A stretch of DNA of 64,000 nucleotides, taken from Zygaena filipendulae. Its lineage: Eukaryota > Arthropoda > Insecta > Lepidoptera > Zygaenidae. The notes beneath the pieces are model-generated. The model saw nothing but the letters and a program-made list of their open reading frames with translations. It did no database searches and had not been told where the DNA came from. The translations under genes were made by a program, and so were the position numbers. Each line of letters opens with the position of its first letter. The first letter of the stretch is position 1. The DNA lies in NCBI GenBank assembly GCA_907165275.2, contig OU015655.1, positions 1,810,501-1,874,500 on the forward strand. Reading direction: 5' to 3'. This document shows positions 1-10,704 of this stretch, piece after piece.

Positions 1-772
1 GTTTTAGGAAATTTAAAAACACTGCGTTTGTTTATTTTTTTTTTGTAAAATCTCTTGGAATACACTGGAATAAACAAACGTTTTTTAGGTAACCATTAAT
101 CTTGAACAAACACACTATCCTCCTAAATTCATACTATCCAAAATTATCATAATCTGTGTTTCAAAGTTAAATATAAAGTTTAGTTTTTTATTATTTTTTT
201 TTCATCAGAAGCATTAAAATTACATAAAATTTTGCAAGAACGGAAATTATTATACAGTATACTAAGGTTAGGTACCTAATAGATTTTTGTGATTATTTAT
301 AACTAACAAGATATTCATTATTTTTAACCTACTACACTACTTCTAATTTAATCCTCAACTGTTATCAAATATAATATAAATATAAATAATTAGTGTCCAA
401 ACTACAGGAAATTAGTAGACATTTAGCACCATTACATTTGAGGGTGGTCACCGCACTTAAAAAAACAGTATGATATCGCGATAAAAAAGAATCCCCCGTT
501 TATAAATCACAAATCCACCACACCCGTTTGCTCTATGGCTCTATGTATTTCATTAATGGCCCCACTTGAGAACCACAGAGGCGTCGCTCACTCCGTCGCC
601 TTTGATAAACAACTTCGCACAACAATCCTTTGATGATGTAATGAGATGTCTAATCTGTGGCCATGACAGTTGGAGTAATTTACAAATGGCGCGCGACCCA
701 CTGGGTGATGTGGGTGACCATTTTGTTCGGTACGTACAATAGGACCATCGCTTGGAAGCAAGTTATCCTGTT
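1..772. other. AT-rich noncoding stretch
   Basis: No open frame with recognisable protein similarity was seen on either strand. The part around 560-740 is GC-richer and not obviously repetitive. It contains a stretch ending in a donor-like TTCG|GTACGT near 729, but no convincing exon could be built. Confidence 0.5.
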
Positions 773-1172
773 AAGATTATGTAGATATTCAAGGTGTTAC
801 GAAAAGGTGTAGTCATATTTGAAGATTGTGATCAGGCAATCTTATAAAATAATTTGACCGTAGTATTCAGATCAAAAACCTTACTTCAAAATTTCATAAC
901 AAAAAAAGTTTTATCGACCACTTCCGCAACAAAATAAACATGTCAAATCACTGAAAAGGTCATTTACTGGTTATAGGTCACGGGTTCAAGATCATTTGAT
1001 GCAATTTATCACTGTTGTGGTGCAGAGACATGTTAATAACAGCAAACCTAACAAATTTTAAAATTAAAGAAATAATTAAAATGTGTCAAATTATTACAGA
1101 CGATAATGTGAACACGATCGTCAAATATGACTACACCTTTTGTAACAGCCTGTAGAAACAATAATCTTGTAC
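773..1172. repeat. Fold-back (MITE-like) element
   Basis: Inverted arms of about 25-45 bp bound this stretch. The left arm contains AAAAGGTGTAGTCATATTTGA (near 799) and the right arm contains its reverse complement, TCAAATATGACTACACCTTTT (near 1121), with one-base differences around them. The arms enclose about 290 bp of noncoding AT-rich DNA. This is the layout of a short non-autonomous DNA transposon. The outer ends and target duplication could not be fixed. Confidence 0.5.
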
Positions 1173-2190
1173 GTTGTTTTTTGTAAAACAATGGAAAATT
1201 TAGATAGAGAAAGCTGAGATATCCCGATATACTGGGTTTCTTTTGATAGAAAAATCGTTACGCTACGATAATTGTTGTACTCTAGGTATGCTACACATAT
1301 AGAGATATTACACATAGAGCGTTAGTTTTATTTGAAAAAGCACAAAAGGTATTTCCACCACACGTGAAACTGCATTACTTTGCCGGCTGCGTGCTCTGAA
1401 ATCGATTCCTTTCGTATTATGTCTATTAGAATCAATCGATATAATTTAAAGGGATATTATATTATGAACGAATTATATAAATATGTTTTATTTTTATCAT
1501 AAAAGTAATTAAAAAAAAAGAATTTTAAATATTAGTAAACGATAAGAAGTTATTTTGAAAAATTACCAGATATCTTTTTTATACAAAATCAAAATGTGGA
1601 ATGAAAAATCTGGACAGGAAAGGCGTCGGATCTCAAAATCCGAACCTACTTTTTTTGTTAAAAGTATTTTGTAGTTAAAAAGCAGCAGTTTGTTAAAAAT
1701 TAGTTTTAGTGTTAAAGACCAAAACGAAAGCAGTCTTGGTCGGATCTCAACATCCTTTCATGTCCAGAAATATGGATAAACTTACTTAATCGACGTTAAA
1801 CTCAAAATCTTTTAACCTATTTACCTAGTTCTAAAACAAAAGTGGATTACACAGATCATCCACGCATTATGGGGATAGATTGTTGTTGACGGCAAAGGAA
1901 TCCAGTTTCCGATGAATGATCGATGCGTATAGTAGGTACACGAGAGCATTGCGGTATAGTGTCCCGGATAAACTACACAATATGTCCGGGGTGAAATAAT
2001 CGATATCCGTGTAAACAAACTGCAGCCGTCGATTTTATCATAAAACAATATCCTCATGTTACTATACTATAGTTCTTACCCGACTTTGTTATGAATATTG
2101 GCGTATATTTCAAGTTAATCATACCTATAGGAATATTAGGCGTATAGATTTTTGGGAGGATGAAATGAAAGTGTATCATTAAATCTAATC
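1173..2190. other. Noncoding, nothing recognised
   Basis: AT-rich DNA on both strands. The only open frames are short and low in complexity. No repeat family seen elsewhere in the window was recognised here. Confidence 0.5.
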
Positions 2191-2621
2191 TAACCGCCGC
2201 ACTCAGAGTCGACTTTAATGATTACTTAGTTAAGTATAGATTTTTAAAACAAAACTGCCGCAATCAGAGACGGTCAGTAAATTAATGTTAATTTGCATTT
2301 AATGAGATGTAACTTAATTAGTTAAATGCCAATTAACATTAATTTTTTTTTTTTTTTTTTTATTAAAGGTTCACTAAACCGGATGATACACATTATTGGC
2401 GTACATAGGTAAAAAGGTAAAAATTAAATACAAATGTCATGCATGTCGTGTACATCCTACTAGAAGTGAACACAGCATGCGATCACAATTCATAAGATTC
2501 AGTTTTAACAAAAAGAAAATTTATACAGAATATTTGGTATCCAAAAAACAAAATAAAATAAAAGGATCGATGAATAAATGAATCCTAAAAAAAACAATTA
2601 AAAAATATCTATAAAAGTGCT

Positions 2622-5519
2622 TTAACAGTGCAATAAGCATCTCTTAATGGCGATGATCGATGCACCAAATATGTCGAATTCGTTTGAAACGTGGTTGTAC
2701 GCTGAGCACATTCTGTAAATAGGAGAGTGCTGACCGTAGTTAGTTCTACATCTAGGGAGGTGGAAGGTTCTCCTATTGTGGAGTCTGCTTGATACGCGCG
2801 GAACTGCAAAAGAGAGTTTCTGCAGAACAGTCGGACAATCCACCAAGCCATGCAGAATTTTGGACAAGAATATAATGTCGGCGGTCGTACGCCTTAAAGA
2901 AAGAGAAGTCATTTTATAATATGAAAGTCTCGATTCATAGGTAAGTAGACTCTTACATTTATTATCAGAGTATGCGAGGTGGTACAGGAATCGCTTTTGA
3001 ATTCTTTCCAACCGGTTTACATGTGTAGCGTAGGTAGGGCTCCAAATCGGACTACAGTACTCGACAAGGCTACGTATGAAGCAGTTAAAAAGCAAAATTG
3101 ATATCTTCGGTTCTCTAAAAAGTTTGGCCTGTCGCACAATGAAACCTGTCAGCTTAGACGCCGCTGTCACAATGCTGCTAATGTGTTCACGGAAGTCGAG
3201 TTTTTTGTCAACTATAATGCCTAAGTCACGAACAGAAGAGACCTCACTGAGCTTCTCACCATTTACATAATAATCGACGGGTGGACCCGTGACCCTCTTA
3301 CGACTGAACTTGATGTGAGAACATTTGGAATGATTGAGGACCATTTTGCTGTGAACACACCAGTCACACAAAGCATTAATATCGCGCTGCAACAAGACGC
3401 TGTCATGTTCTGTTCTTATAACTCTATATATCTTTAAATCATCTGCATACATTGCGAATTTTGATGTCATAAAATCACAGAGGTCATTGATGAAAATGAG
3501 AAAAAATAGAGGTCCAAGATGAGAGCCCTGTGGAACGCCGGAGGGTACCAATCTAGATTCAGATTTAAAGCCACGTATGGAAACCAGCTGGGAGCGATTT
3601 TGGAGGTAGGATTCACACCATCGCAATAGAGAGCCGCAGATTCCAGCACGTTCTAGCTTTCTAAGAAGAATTCTGTGATCGACTACGTCGAACGCCTTAC
3701 TGAAGTCGGTGTAAATAGCATGAACTTCAAAGCCTTCCTCCAATGCTGACAGTATGTCACTAGTGTAGCCAAGTAGGTTTGATGTGGTAGACCTACCCGG
3801 AAAGAAACCATGTTGGTTAGCGCTTATGATTTGTTTGACATGAGAAAATATAACTTCCTGTACGAGAGATTCAAATAATTTGCCAAAAGCAGAGAGTATC
3901 GAGATGGGTCTGTAGTTAACAATATCACTTACATCACCCTTTTTGTGTATTGGTGTTATATGAGCCAATTTCCATTTTGAAGGAAAGGAGCCGCTTGTCA
4001 GTGATCTATTGTAAATGATTGTAAGCGGCAGGGATAGTGATTGAGAGCAATTTCTAAGGAAAATGGGAGGAATCATATCTGGACCAGGTCCCTTGTTTAC
4101 GTCTAAGGATTTTAACGATCTAATTAGGTCACTTTCAGCAAATACACATGAACTAAGAAAAAAGCTATCGCCCGTGTCTCCAAACGAATCAGAAAGTGGG
4201 TTTGTATCTGATTGTGGCTTATAAATGGAGTGAAAGTGCTGAGAAAAGAGGTTACTAATCTCTTGGCCACCGTTTGCCTGTTTACCATTCAATGTCATCA
4301 CATCAGGGATATCACTACTATAACGCTTTACTGCTTTTATAAATGACCAAAAATATTTCGGGTTGTTGCGAATGTTTGATTTAGCCTGTGACTTATACAT
4401 AGAGAAGCATTCCTTTATCATTTTATCACAGCGCTTTCGGAGAATTTCGTAGCTTAAACGATCCATTGGATTACCATATTTTTTAAACCTACGATGGTAT
4501 TTTGCTTTCTCTTTAATGGACTTTATTAACGGGGGGCTGAACCAAAATGGATACATGTATTTACATTTTCTAGTGAGAGGAGTGTGATTTTTAATGGCGG
4601 TCCATAGTAAATCATAAAAAACATCTACAGTTTCATCAATACTTAATGTACGCTTTAAATGACTAGACCAATTAATAAGCGACAATTCTTCGTTCAAGGC
4701 AGCATAGTCGGATCGCGCAAAATTAAAGGATTGCGGTTTATACATTTTAGTTGGTTTTCGTGACCTGATATCAAGAGTAATATCCAACGCGGGGTGGTGA
4801 ACATCCAAGTCGACTAATGGAGAAAGATTTTGGGATAGCAGACAAATAGTGGAAGCGTCGGGGACATTAGTTAGAGCTAAATCCAAAGTGCGGCCATTTA
4901 CATTAGTGATGTTATTAATTTGTTGTAGGTTATTGAAGGCTATCATATCGGTAAATAAGCTCTCCACTTCGCTGGAACTAACGGACGGGACGAGAGCATT
5001 TAAAGCATCATCATGCATCCAGTGTATGTTTGGAAAGTTAAAATCTCCCAGCATCAGTAACATAGATTTGTGATTATGCTTATTTTGAATAATTTCAGTG
5101 ACCTTCGAAAGGTAACATTCCAAAGATATGTATTGGACTGGGGGAGGAATGTATATAGCGCTAATAAAAATACTAGTAACGGAATTATTGTGTTTGAACT
5201 TAAGAACTAGCCAAAGATCTTCATAATAGTCTGACTCCCAGCATAGTTTACGTAGCGGCTCAAACTGTTTTCTGACAGCAATCAGAACACCTCCACCCTC
5301 GCCCTTGGAACTAGCCGTAGAAGAACGATCACGCCTAAATATTGAGTACCTATTATCAAGTATCTCGTAGTCAAACACTGTTTCATTAAGCCAAGTTTCG
5401 GTCAGCACAATAACATCATACTCACACTTTAGTGCATTGATCATTATAGTAAAAGTCTTTGTTCTTAGTCCTCGGACATTTTGATAATATAATTTTAAAT
5501 TGAATTTTATAGAGTAAAA
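2622..5519 (-). CDS. LINE ORF2: endonuclease-reverse transcriptase
   Basis: The frame is open from 5519 to the stop at 2622; the first ATG is at 5444. The protein would be about 940-965 residues. An apurinic-like endonuclease comes first, with LTETWLN, GGGVLIAV, LMLGDFNFP and a terminal DVHHPALD motif in place of the usual SDH. A reverse transcriptase follows, with DFSKAFDVVDH, GVPQGSHLGPLFF and the catalytic FAMYADDLKIY. A C-terminal region typical of the group (VEYCSPIWSP, RLERIQKRFL) ends it. The first endonuclease motif, YYQNVRGLRTK, is encoded upstream of the ATG, between 5445 and 5519, so translation probably starts at a non-AUG codon or by coupling to ORF1. The enzyme nicks genomic DNA and copies the element RNA at the nick. 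Confidence 0.88.
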   Translation of the reverse strand, partial: FYSIKFNLKLYYQNVRGLRTKTFTIMINALKCEYDVIVLTETWLNETVFDYEILDNRYSIFRRDRSSTASSKGEGGGVLIAVRKQFEPLRKLCWESDYYEDLWLVLKFKHNNSVTSIFISAIYIPPPVQYISLECYLSKVTEIIQNKHNHKSMLLMLGDFNFPNIHWMHDDALNALVPSVSSSEVESLFTDMIAFNNLQQINNITNVNGRTLDLALTNVPDASTICLLSQNLSPLVDLDVHHPALDITLDIRSRKPTKMYKPQSFNFARSDYAALNEELSLINWSSHLKRTLSIDETVDVFYDLLWTAIKNHTPLTRKCKYMYPFWFSPPLIKSIKEKAKYHRRFKKYGNPMDRLSYEILRKRCDKMIKECFSMYKSQAKSNIRNNPKYFWSFIKAVKRYSSDIPDVMTLNGKQANGGQEISNLFSQHFHSIYKPQSDTNPLSDSFGDTGDSFFLSSCVFAESDLIRSLKSLDVNKGPGPDMIPPIFLRNCSQSLSLPLTIIYNRSLTSGSFPSKWKLAHITPIHKKGDVSDIVNYRPISILSAFGKLFESLVQEVIFSHVKQIISANQHGFFPGRSTTSNLLGYTSDILSALEEGFEVHAIYTDFSKAFDVVDHRILLRKLERAGICGSLLRWCESYLQNRSQLVSIRGFKSESRLVPSGVPQGSHLGPLFFLIFINDLCDFMTSKFAMYADDLKIYRVIRTEHDSVLLQRDINALCDWCVHSKMVLNHSKCSHIKFSRKRVTGPPVDYYVNGEKLSEVSSVRDLGIIVDKKLDFREHISSIVTAASKLTGFIVRQAKLFREPKISILLFNCFIRSLVEYCSPIWSPTYATHVNRLERIQKRFLYHLAYSDNKCKSLLTYESRLSYYKMTSLSLRRTTADIIFLSKILHGLVDCPTVLQKLSFAVPRVSSRLHNRRTFHLPRCRTNYGQHSPIYRMCSAYNHVSNEFDIFGASIIAIKRCLLHC

Positions 5520-5571
5520 TTACAAAAGCATGCACAGAAGAGCACTGAGGAACTTAATACAGAATTGCAAA

Positions 5572-6603
5572 CTAGACTAATGTCTTTAGAAAATCCAGAT
5601 CCTTTACAACGTGTGATTTGGAGTGGATATCTTTACGTATGTAAATATGGCCATTTTGAACCCACACAAATTGATAATTATTGACTTTAGCTGCTTTCCT
5701 AGCAGCCGCGTGCAATTTTTTATTACTAGGACTTAAATGTTCACAAACGTAGATAGGTTTTCTTTCTCCTGCTAAGCCCAGGTGAGCAGTATTAAGTTTA
5801 TCATCAGGGTTTGCTTTGTTAAAAGATTTTACTGCCACTAAAAACTCACTACGTAGTCGTGGGCTCGCCAATTTAACTATTATGGCCCTTGGACGACTTG
5901 AGTCGCTATTTATTTTTGCCACTCGATGATAGTTTAACAACTTGCTGGGTTCAAGTCCCACATTAATGACTTTAGCCAATTGTTGTATGGTGGTTAGAAG
6001 GTTTTCGGACTTGTGTTCTGGAACACACTGGATTTCGAGATTGCAATCACGTGATTGCTGTTCTAGTTGGTTGACTCGACTGTTTAGATCGGCGACTTCT
6101 CCACGCAAAGCTTTATTCTCCGTATGAAGCTCATCTATCAGCTTTATCTTGCTTTCTAGAAGTGCTTTGAGATCGTCGTATTGTGCCGCCATGAACTCAA
6201 CGCTCCTGGTCAGATCAACGATCTTAGAACTCTCTGACGAGAACTCACGTTTTATTTCGCTCAACAACTCAGAAATTGATTCAGAGAGTTTGGTTTCTAT
6301 ATACTGTTTCAGATCCGAGTTATCAATTGGCGAAGGACTCACAATCTGTGTTTGAGTGTTGGATCGAACCGGTGTGTTTGTATTGTCGCCTCGTTTCTCA
6401 ACGGTCTTGCACTCCGGACATTTCCAGTTCGATTTATAAGCCTTTGACTCCTTAGAGAAGTTCTCCAAAAGCATTCCCAAACATTGGTAATGATATGTTC
6501 CATGACATTGAGAGCACACCTTAATTTCATTTGACCTAATATGTTTAGCGCATGCTACACAAATACTCATTTTATTTCCTGCTTTACTATCTTTACAGAA
6601 CAT
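5572..6603 (-). CDS. LINE ORF1: PHD-finger, coiled-coil RNA-binding protein
   Basis: 343 residues from the ATG at 6603; a second Met at residue 12 (MSICVACAK) may be the better start. Residues ~15-67 form a Cys4-His-Cys3 PHD/RING-like finger (CVAC, CSQC, HYQC, CPEC). A heptad-rich coiled coil follows (~115-190). The C-terminal domain (~195-330) resembles the ORF1 proteins of CR1-like elements that share a fold with the baculovirus FP protein family. Such proteins bind the element RNA and act as nucleic-acid chaperones. ORF2 lies downstream in a different frame, with about 50 noncoding bases between the ORF1 stop and the open ORF2 frame. Confidence 0.8.
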   Translation of the reverse strand: MFCKDSKAGNKMSICVACAKHIRSNEIKVCSQCHGTYHYQCLGMLLENFSKESKAYKSNWKCPECKTVEKRGDNTNTPVRSNTQTQIVSPSPIDNSDLKQYIETKLSESISELLSEIKREFSSESSKIVDLTRSVEFMAAQYDDLKALLESKIKLIDELHTENKALRGEVADLNSRVNQLEQQSRDCNLEIQCVPEHKSENLLTTIQQLAKVINVGLEPSKLLNYHRVAKINSDSSRPRAIIVKLASPRLRSEFLVAVKSFNKANPDDKLNTAHLGLAGERKPIYVCEHLSPSNKKLHAAARKAAKVNNYQFVWVQNGHIYIRKDIHSKSHVVKDLDFLKTLV

Positions 6604-7123
6604 TTATTTAGACACTCAAATCACAGACTCCGTGTGACTCCCGATAAATTGGCAAAATTTTACAAACTTGCAACACTCTTCCGAGAACAGTCAATGTCAC
6701 TGTTATAATTTTGACGAAAGTCAGAAAGTTACTGGGTAGGTAGGTAGATTGATAAGTAGGTGGGTAGGTACCTACTTGACAATACAAAAAAAAAAAAAAA
6801 AAGAAATCTGTACGGAACAATCACTTCAAAATAGCTGCTCAGCAATAAAATCACGCACCGCAAACGATACCACAGGTAACTTGCACGAAACACCACATCT
6901 GTGACTCACTCTTATCATTGACCGGGAAAAAAATTATATATGAATTTGAATAATAACAACCGAGACTTAATCAGACGACCACACGTAGGGTAGATATATG
7001 AGATTTTATAAACTTAATAAACTTTAAGATAATTTAATAAACTTGTCTAATTGCGGCAGTTTTGTTTTAAAAATCTATACTTAACTAAGTAATCATTAAA
7101 ATCGACTCTGAGTGCGGCGGTAA

Positions 7124-7960
7124 GTCGTGGCCACATCATCAACTGATTACATAGTACAAGTAGTGTCTACTTACAAGTACTTTTTGGCTTCAGGCAGGAC
7201 GTAAAGCACCCCGACACTAACTTGGTTAGGTTAGGTTTGTTACTGGTGACCAGTCGCGCGAGCCGAGCGAGCCCAGAATTGGACATAGATAATAGTGTGT
7301 TAACCCACACTGGAGAAATTTTGAGTAAATCGTGTTTTAAAAGTATAGCGCCATTTTGTGTCAAATGTAATAAGTTGAACGCATAATAAAAAAATGTTCC
7401 CTAACTCTCAATAATCGTTCTGAATCAGTAAGCTTAAGTTTGCGGGTTAACATGTTATTGCTTATCTGCGTCCAATTATGCTTTAGTGGTTATTATGTTT
7501 ATTGTATAGGCACCCTACATAGCAATATATTGTTACCAAAATCATCAAACGAACCTTTGATCGATGTTCATGATGTGGCCGACCAATGTCATAAAATGCA
7601 ACAGTTTCATGAAATGGCCGGTCACACCATGAATTGATTAGATGTGGCCACGACATACCTACCTACACATAACTAGCTACTTACTTATTCCCTGTGGCTT
7701 CACCCGCGTTAACCCATGAAATTCTTTCTTACCTGCCAAGTTTCAGCTTCATAAGTCAAATAGGTTAATAATAATAATATTAATAATAATAAATGAATAA
7801 TAATAATAATAATCCAGGTATGTTTACGCTAATCTCCACGACTTTCATTATATTTGTAAAAAAAAGAAGTTAGAGCTTCACTACAGCGGATTTTATATCT
7901 AAACTGCATTAAAAGCACGATTAAACTCCGTTCACTGCGATAAAGTATTCGTAGCATTAC
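7124..7960. other. Noncoding, with an AAT/TTA microsatellite
   Basis: An imperfect (AAT)n tract lies at about 7767-7815. Around 7190-7275 a TTAGGTTAGGTTTG and a CGAGCCGAGCGAGC block recall similar blocks near 11210-11310 and 49100-49180, so this is probably an old repeat. No gene was seen. Confidence 0.45.
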
Positions 7961-8250
7961 TAACGACCGCACTCAGCGTCGTTTTAATGGTTACTTAATT
8001 TTAAGTAAAGATTTAAAAAACAAAACTGCCGCACTTACCGCCGCACTCAGAGTCGACTTTAATGATTACTTAGTTAAGTATAGATTTTTAAAACAAAACT
8101 GCCGCAATCAGACAAGTTGGCATTTAATGAGATGTAACTTAATTAGTTAAATGCCAATTAACATTAATTTATTAAACTTGTTTGATTGCGGCAGTTTTGT
8201 TTTAAAAATTAACTAAGTAATCATTAAAACGACCCTGAGTGCGGTCGTAA
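7961..8250. repeat. MITE family A: truncated copy abutting a complete copy
   Basis: 7961-8034 is a lone, diverged left terminal repeat (TAACGACCGCACTCAGCGTC). At 8035 a complete copy begins (TTACCGCCGCAC) and runs to 8250 (GCGGTCGTAA). It keeps both ~75-bp inverted repeats and a ~60-bp centre. The complete copy appears to have inserted at the inner edge of the older copy's terminal repeat. Confidence 0.75.
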
Positions 8251-9087
8251 GAGAAGTAGGTGAGTAGGCACAACTTATTTTATGTGCGCTCAGGTGATTT
8301 GAAAGATAAACAGAACCTTACACAATATAATCACACGCTACGAAACATAATTCCTTTATCCATCAAAGAGTGAGCATAGAATAAAAATAAAAGAACAAAC
8401 TATACAAATAAATAGTCCGCGGCCCCCTTTCATACGAAAAATCAAACGTCCGTAAGACATGAAATCAAAAATATACCCCGTACTCAAAAGCAGTTTCCAC
8501 AATGTTGCTCTGCCACTAACAACGCATGAAATCTGATTGTGAGCATCAAAGACTGTGAACTATTCCTTAATACGGAGCGCGTCACCCAAAATTGTATTCT
8601 TTATATAGAACGTTAAGGATTGAAATTTGTGTGTTTGTCGTTCCCTTCAAATGCCTAAGGCGATGATCGCCCTTAACAGAACAAATGACTAATACCGTCT
8701 ATGAACAGATATCTCCTCGTACCATCTGACTAGGTGGCCGCGTGTTAATTATAAAACAATTTGGTGCAAAACGTTTCGAGATTCAAACGAGGGTGTTGTG
8801 ATTTTAAACCTATTATAAGATAAATAAGCGAGGGTTAGCTAACTCGTTGTATCTTCTGGTATTTTTAATGGTATCATATTTTGTTTTAAATATTAATATT
8901 CTTCTGTATTTTATAGAGGGTATGTTGTAAGTTTAAAAAGCGTTGTGGATATTTATCAAAGGCATTAAACAGCTAAAGGTCTATAGAGCTCTTATAGTAA
9001 TCTCTACAATTTTTATATAACTGACTGAAAAATAATTTGAAGTCTCCTAAAGTATAAGCAAATAAAATGAAATCTTTTATTAAAATT
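8251..9087. other. Noncoding, nothing recognised
   Basis: No supported coding frame or repeat family was recognised. The stretch at 8400-8720 is slightly GC-richer than its surroundings. Confidence 0.45.
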
Positions 9088-9311
9088 ATAGCTGTCCCCG
9101 TGGTCTCAGCCACGATAATTTCAGAGTTCCCATAGGAATTTCGGGATAAAAAGTATCCTTTATCATTCAGGCCTACCGTAGCTGCCTATCAGTGAAACAA
9201 TTTCCAAAATCGTTTCTGTAAATCTAGAGAGGACTTCCTACAACGTCTCAAACTCAAAAACCTATAATTCACAAACTCACAAACTTTACCTCTTTATATT
9301 ATACTATAGAT
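9088..9311 (-). mobile_element. Helitron-like non-autonomous element
   Basis: It reads AGCTGTCCCCGTGGTCTCAG on the plus strand and ends in a degenerate 'TTATATTATACTATAGA'. It belongs to the dominant family of the window. In its own orientation that family starts TC with TACTAATATTATAAATG and ends with a CCGCGG-GTGAAA-CCGCGG hairpin followed by CAGCTAG. A 3' hairpin followed by CTAG is the Helitron hallmark. This copy is diverged. Confidence 0.6.
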
Positions 9312-9739
9312 TAAAAATTACCTTAGAAAATAGATCGAAAAAATAAACAATTTTCTGGAAAACACATGCTATTCTTACGAGTTTTGACAAGCGATTTTAA
9401 GCCTTAAGCATGGTGAATTCCTCAATAAAAACGGTCGAGAAACCCTCGAATGTGCAAACAATTGTTTTGTCCCACATAATTGCTTTATTATTGCGTTTCA
9501 TTTGTGAGATTGGCTGAAAATATCGACAATTTATTAATTCCTTTTCTTTTTCCCTTCAATATTGAATTGCAATTACTTGTTTCGAGTTTGCAATTGTACC
9601 AGTGAAGCGATCGTCAATTAATACCATTCATTCATACTTATCATTGATTTCAGCTGTCCGTTGTATGAATGAAATATCTTGCAGAATCGATAACATTTCA
9701 CACAACCTTTAATTAACAATACACATAATTATAATATTA

Positions 9740-9946
9740 CTAGCTGTGCCCCGCGGTTTCACCCGCGGTAATTTCGCAGTTCCCGCGGGAGTTCCGGGAT
9801 AAAAAGTACCCTATGTCCTTCTCTGTACCCCTGACAACGTGCACGACAAATTTCATCCAAATCCGCTCAGCCGTTTTTGCGTGATTGAGTAACAAACATC
9901 CTAACATCCAAACACCCACACTTTCACATTTATAATATTAGTAGGA
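9740..9946 (-). mobile_element. Helitron-like element, well preserved
   Basis: It begins CTAGCTGTGCCCCGCGGTTTC and ends TATAATATTAGTAGGA, so both diagnostic termini are present on the minus strand (5' TCCTACTAATATTATA, 3' hairpin and CTAG). At about 207 bp it has no coding capacity and must depend on a helicase supplied by another element. Confidence 0.7.
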
Positions 9947-10019
9947 TTAATACGAGTGTAAGTTTATTTGTTACGTTTTTACGCCTTAACTACACAACCG
10001 ATATATATTCTATATCTGA

Positions 10020-10252
10020 TCTATATACATACTATAACATTATAAAGAGATAAAGTTTGTGTGTTTGTGAAATATGAGTTTTTGAGTTTGTGACGTTGTT
10101 AGGGGGTGATCTCTGGATCTACTGAACCGATTTTGAAAATTCATTCACTTATAGGAAGCTACGGTAATCCTGAGTGACATAGGGTACTTTTTATCCCGAA
10201 ATTCCCACAGGAACTCCGAAATTACCGCGGGTGAAGCCGCGGAGACAGCTAG
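10020..10252 (+). mobile_element. Helitron-like element
   Basis: The plus-strand orientation shows ACATTATAAAGAGATAAAG near the start and ends ACCGCGGGTGAAGCCGCGG followed by AGACAGCTAG. It lies head-to-head with the copy at 9740-9946, so the two could form a large inverted repeat. Confidence 0.7.
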
Positions 10253-10284
10253 TAGATATATAATTATACAGATTACAATGTTAT

Positions 10285-10360
10285 TGCACCGATGTTGTAG
10301 TGGTAAGTTAACTGACTGCTACGCCGGATGTCGTGGGTTCGATTCCCGCATCAAGGTGAG
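10285..10360 (+). repeat. tRNA-like sequence (SINE head or tRNA relic)
   Basis: It contains an A-box-like TTGTAGTGGTAAG and a strong B-box, GGGTTCGATTCCC, at the right spacing. The acceptor arms do not pair convincingly (GCACCGATG against CAAGGTGAG), so a functional tRNA is unlikely. It is more likely the tRNA-derived head of a SINE or a degraded tRNA-like repeat. Confidence 0.45.
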
Positions 10361-10471
10361 CATGTCTTTATTTCAGATTCAAAGATCCATAGTAAAAGAG
10401 ATTATTTGACAATCATTTGACTATCACTGTGTATAAAATGTGTATAAAATAGCATAAAAATAAAAATACTT

Positions 10472-10669
10472 TTAGGTGGCAATATCCACCCATCGTCTGT
10501 ACATTTTCGACAGCATGAGTCTATCCGCTATGCTCCTTACGATGACATTATTACACGTGTCAACCCTGGACATGAATGATGCTATTCTTTTACGCTGTAT
10601 GGCGTTAAACGAATCGACCCTAGCCTCAGCGAACATTTCTGAAGCGCTGCAATAACGCTTCAGACCCAT
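10472..10669 (-). pseudogene. 5'-truncated LINE, reverse transcriptase C-terminus
   Basis: The 65-residue frame contains RYCSASEMFAEARVDSF and RKRIASFMSRV, a pattern I recognise from the extreme C-terminus of lepidopteran endonuclease-reverse transcriptases. Only this tail and a short A-rich 3' end (down to about 10440) remain. The upstream RT is missing, so the copy is dead on arrival. Confidence 0.55.
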
Positions 10670-10704
10670 GAGGTATCGAAATGTGTTAGGCCTCCGCCGC
10701 GCCG

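Larger units (their letters stand above)
2346..7029 (-). mobile_element. Full-length non-LTR retrotransposon (CR1/Jockey group)
   Basis: A 4.7-kb LINE lies on the minus strand. Its order is 5' UTR (7029-6604), ORF1 (6603-5572), ORF2 (about 5519-2622), 3' UTR (2621-2364) and an A-tail, seen as a T-run at about 2346-2361 on the plus strand. TAATTT flanks it at 2340-2345 and 7030-7035, as expected of target-primed insertion. Both ORFs are open, with no internal stop or visible frameshift, so the copy looks young and possibly competent. The ORF1 PHD finger and the RT motifs place it in the CR1/Jockey/Daphne assemblage. The exact clade needs a tree. Confidence 0.85.
2191..7123. repeat. MITE family A, copy 1, split by a LINE
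   Basis: The left half is 2191-2345 and the right half 7030-7123. The terminal inverted repeats are about 75 bp long. The left one starts TAACCGCCGCACTCAGAGTC and the right one ends with its complement, GAGTGCGGCGGTAA. The same element occurs uninterrupted at 8035-8250 and 47648-47890, which fixes what the undisturbed sequence looks like. The hexamer TAATTT stands on both sides of the inserted LINE and is a target-site duplication. The transposon superfamily is not known to me. Confidence 0.8.

Noticed and set aside
600..735. Possible plus-strand exon ending TTCG|GTACGT
   Set aside because: Short, no acceptor, no recognisable motif, and the phase does not match the Ets exons.
10285..10360. 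Functional tRNA gene
   Set aside because: A and B boxes are present but the acceptor stem does not pair. Judged a SINE head or relic. The same holds for 11650-11727 and 12985-13015.
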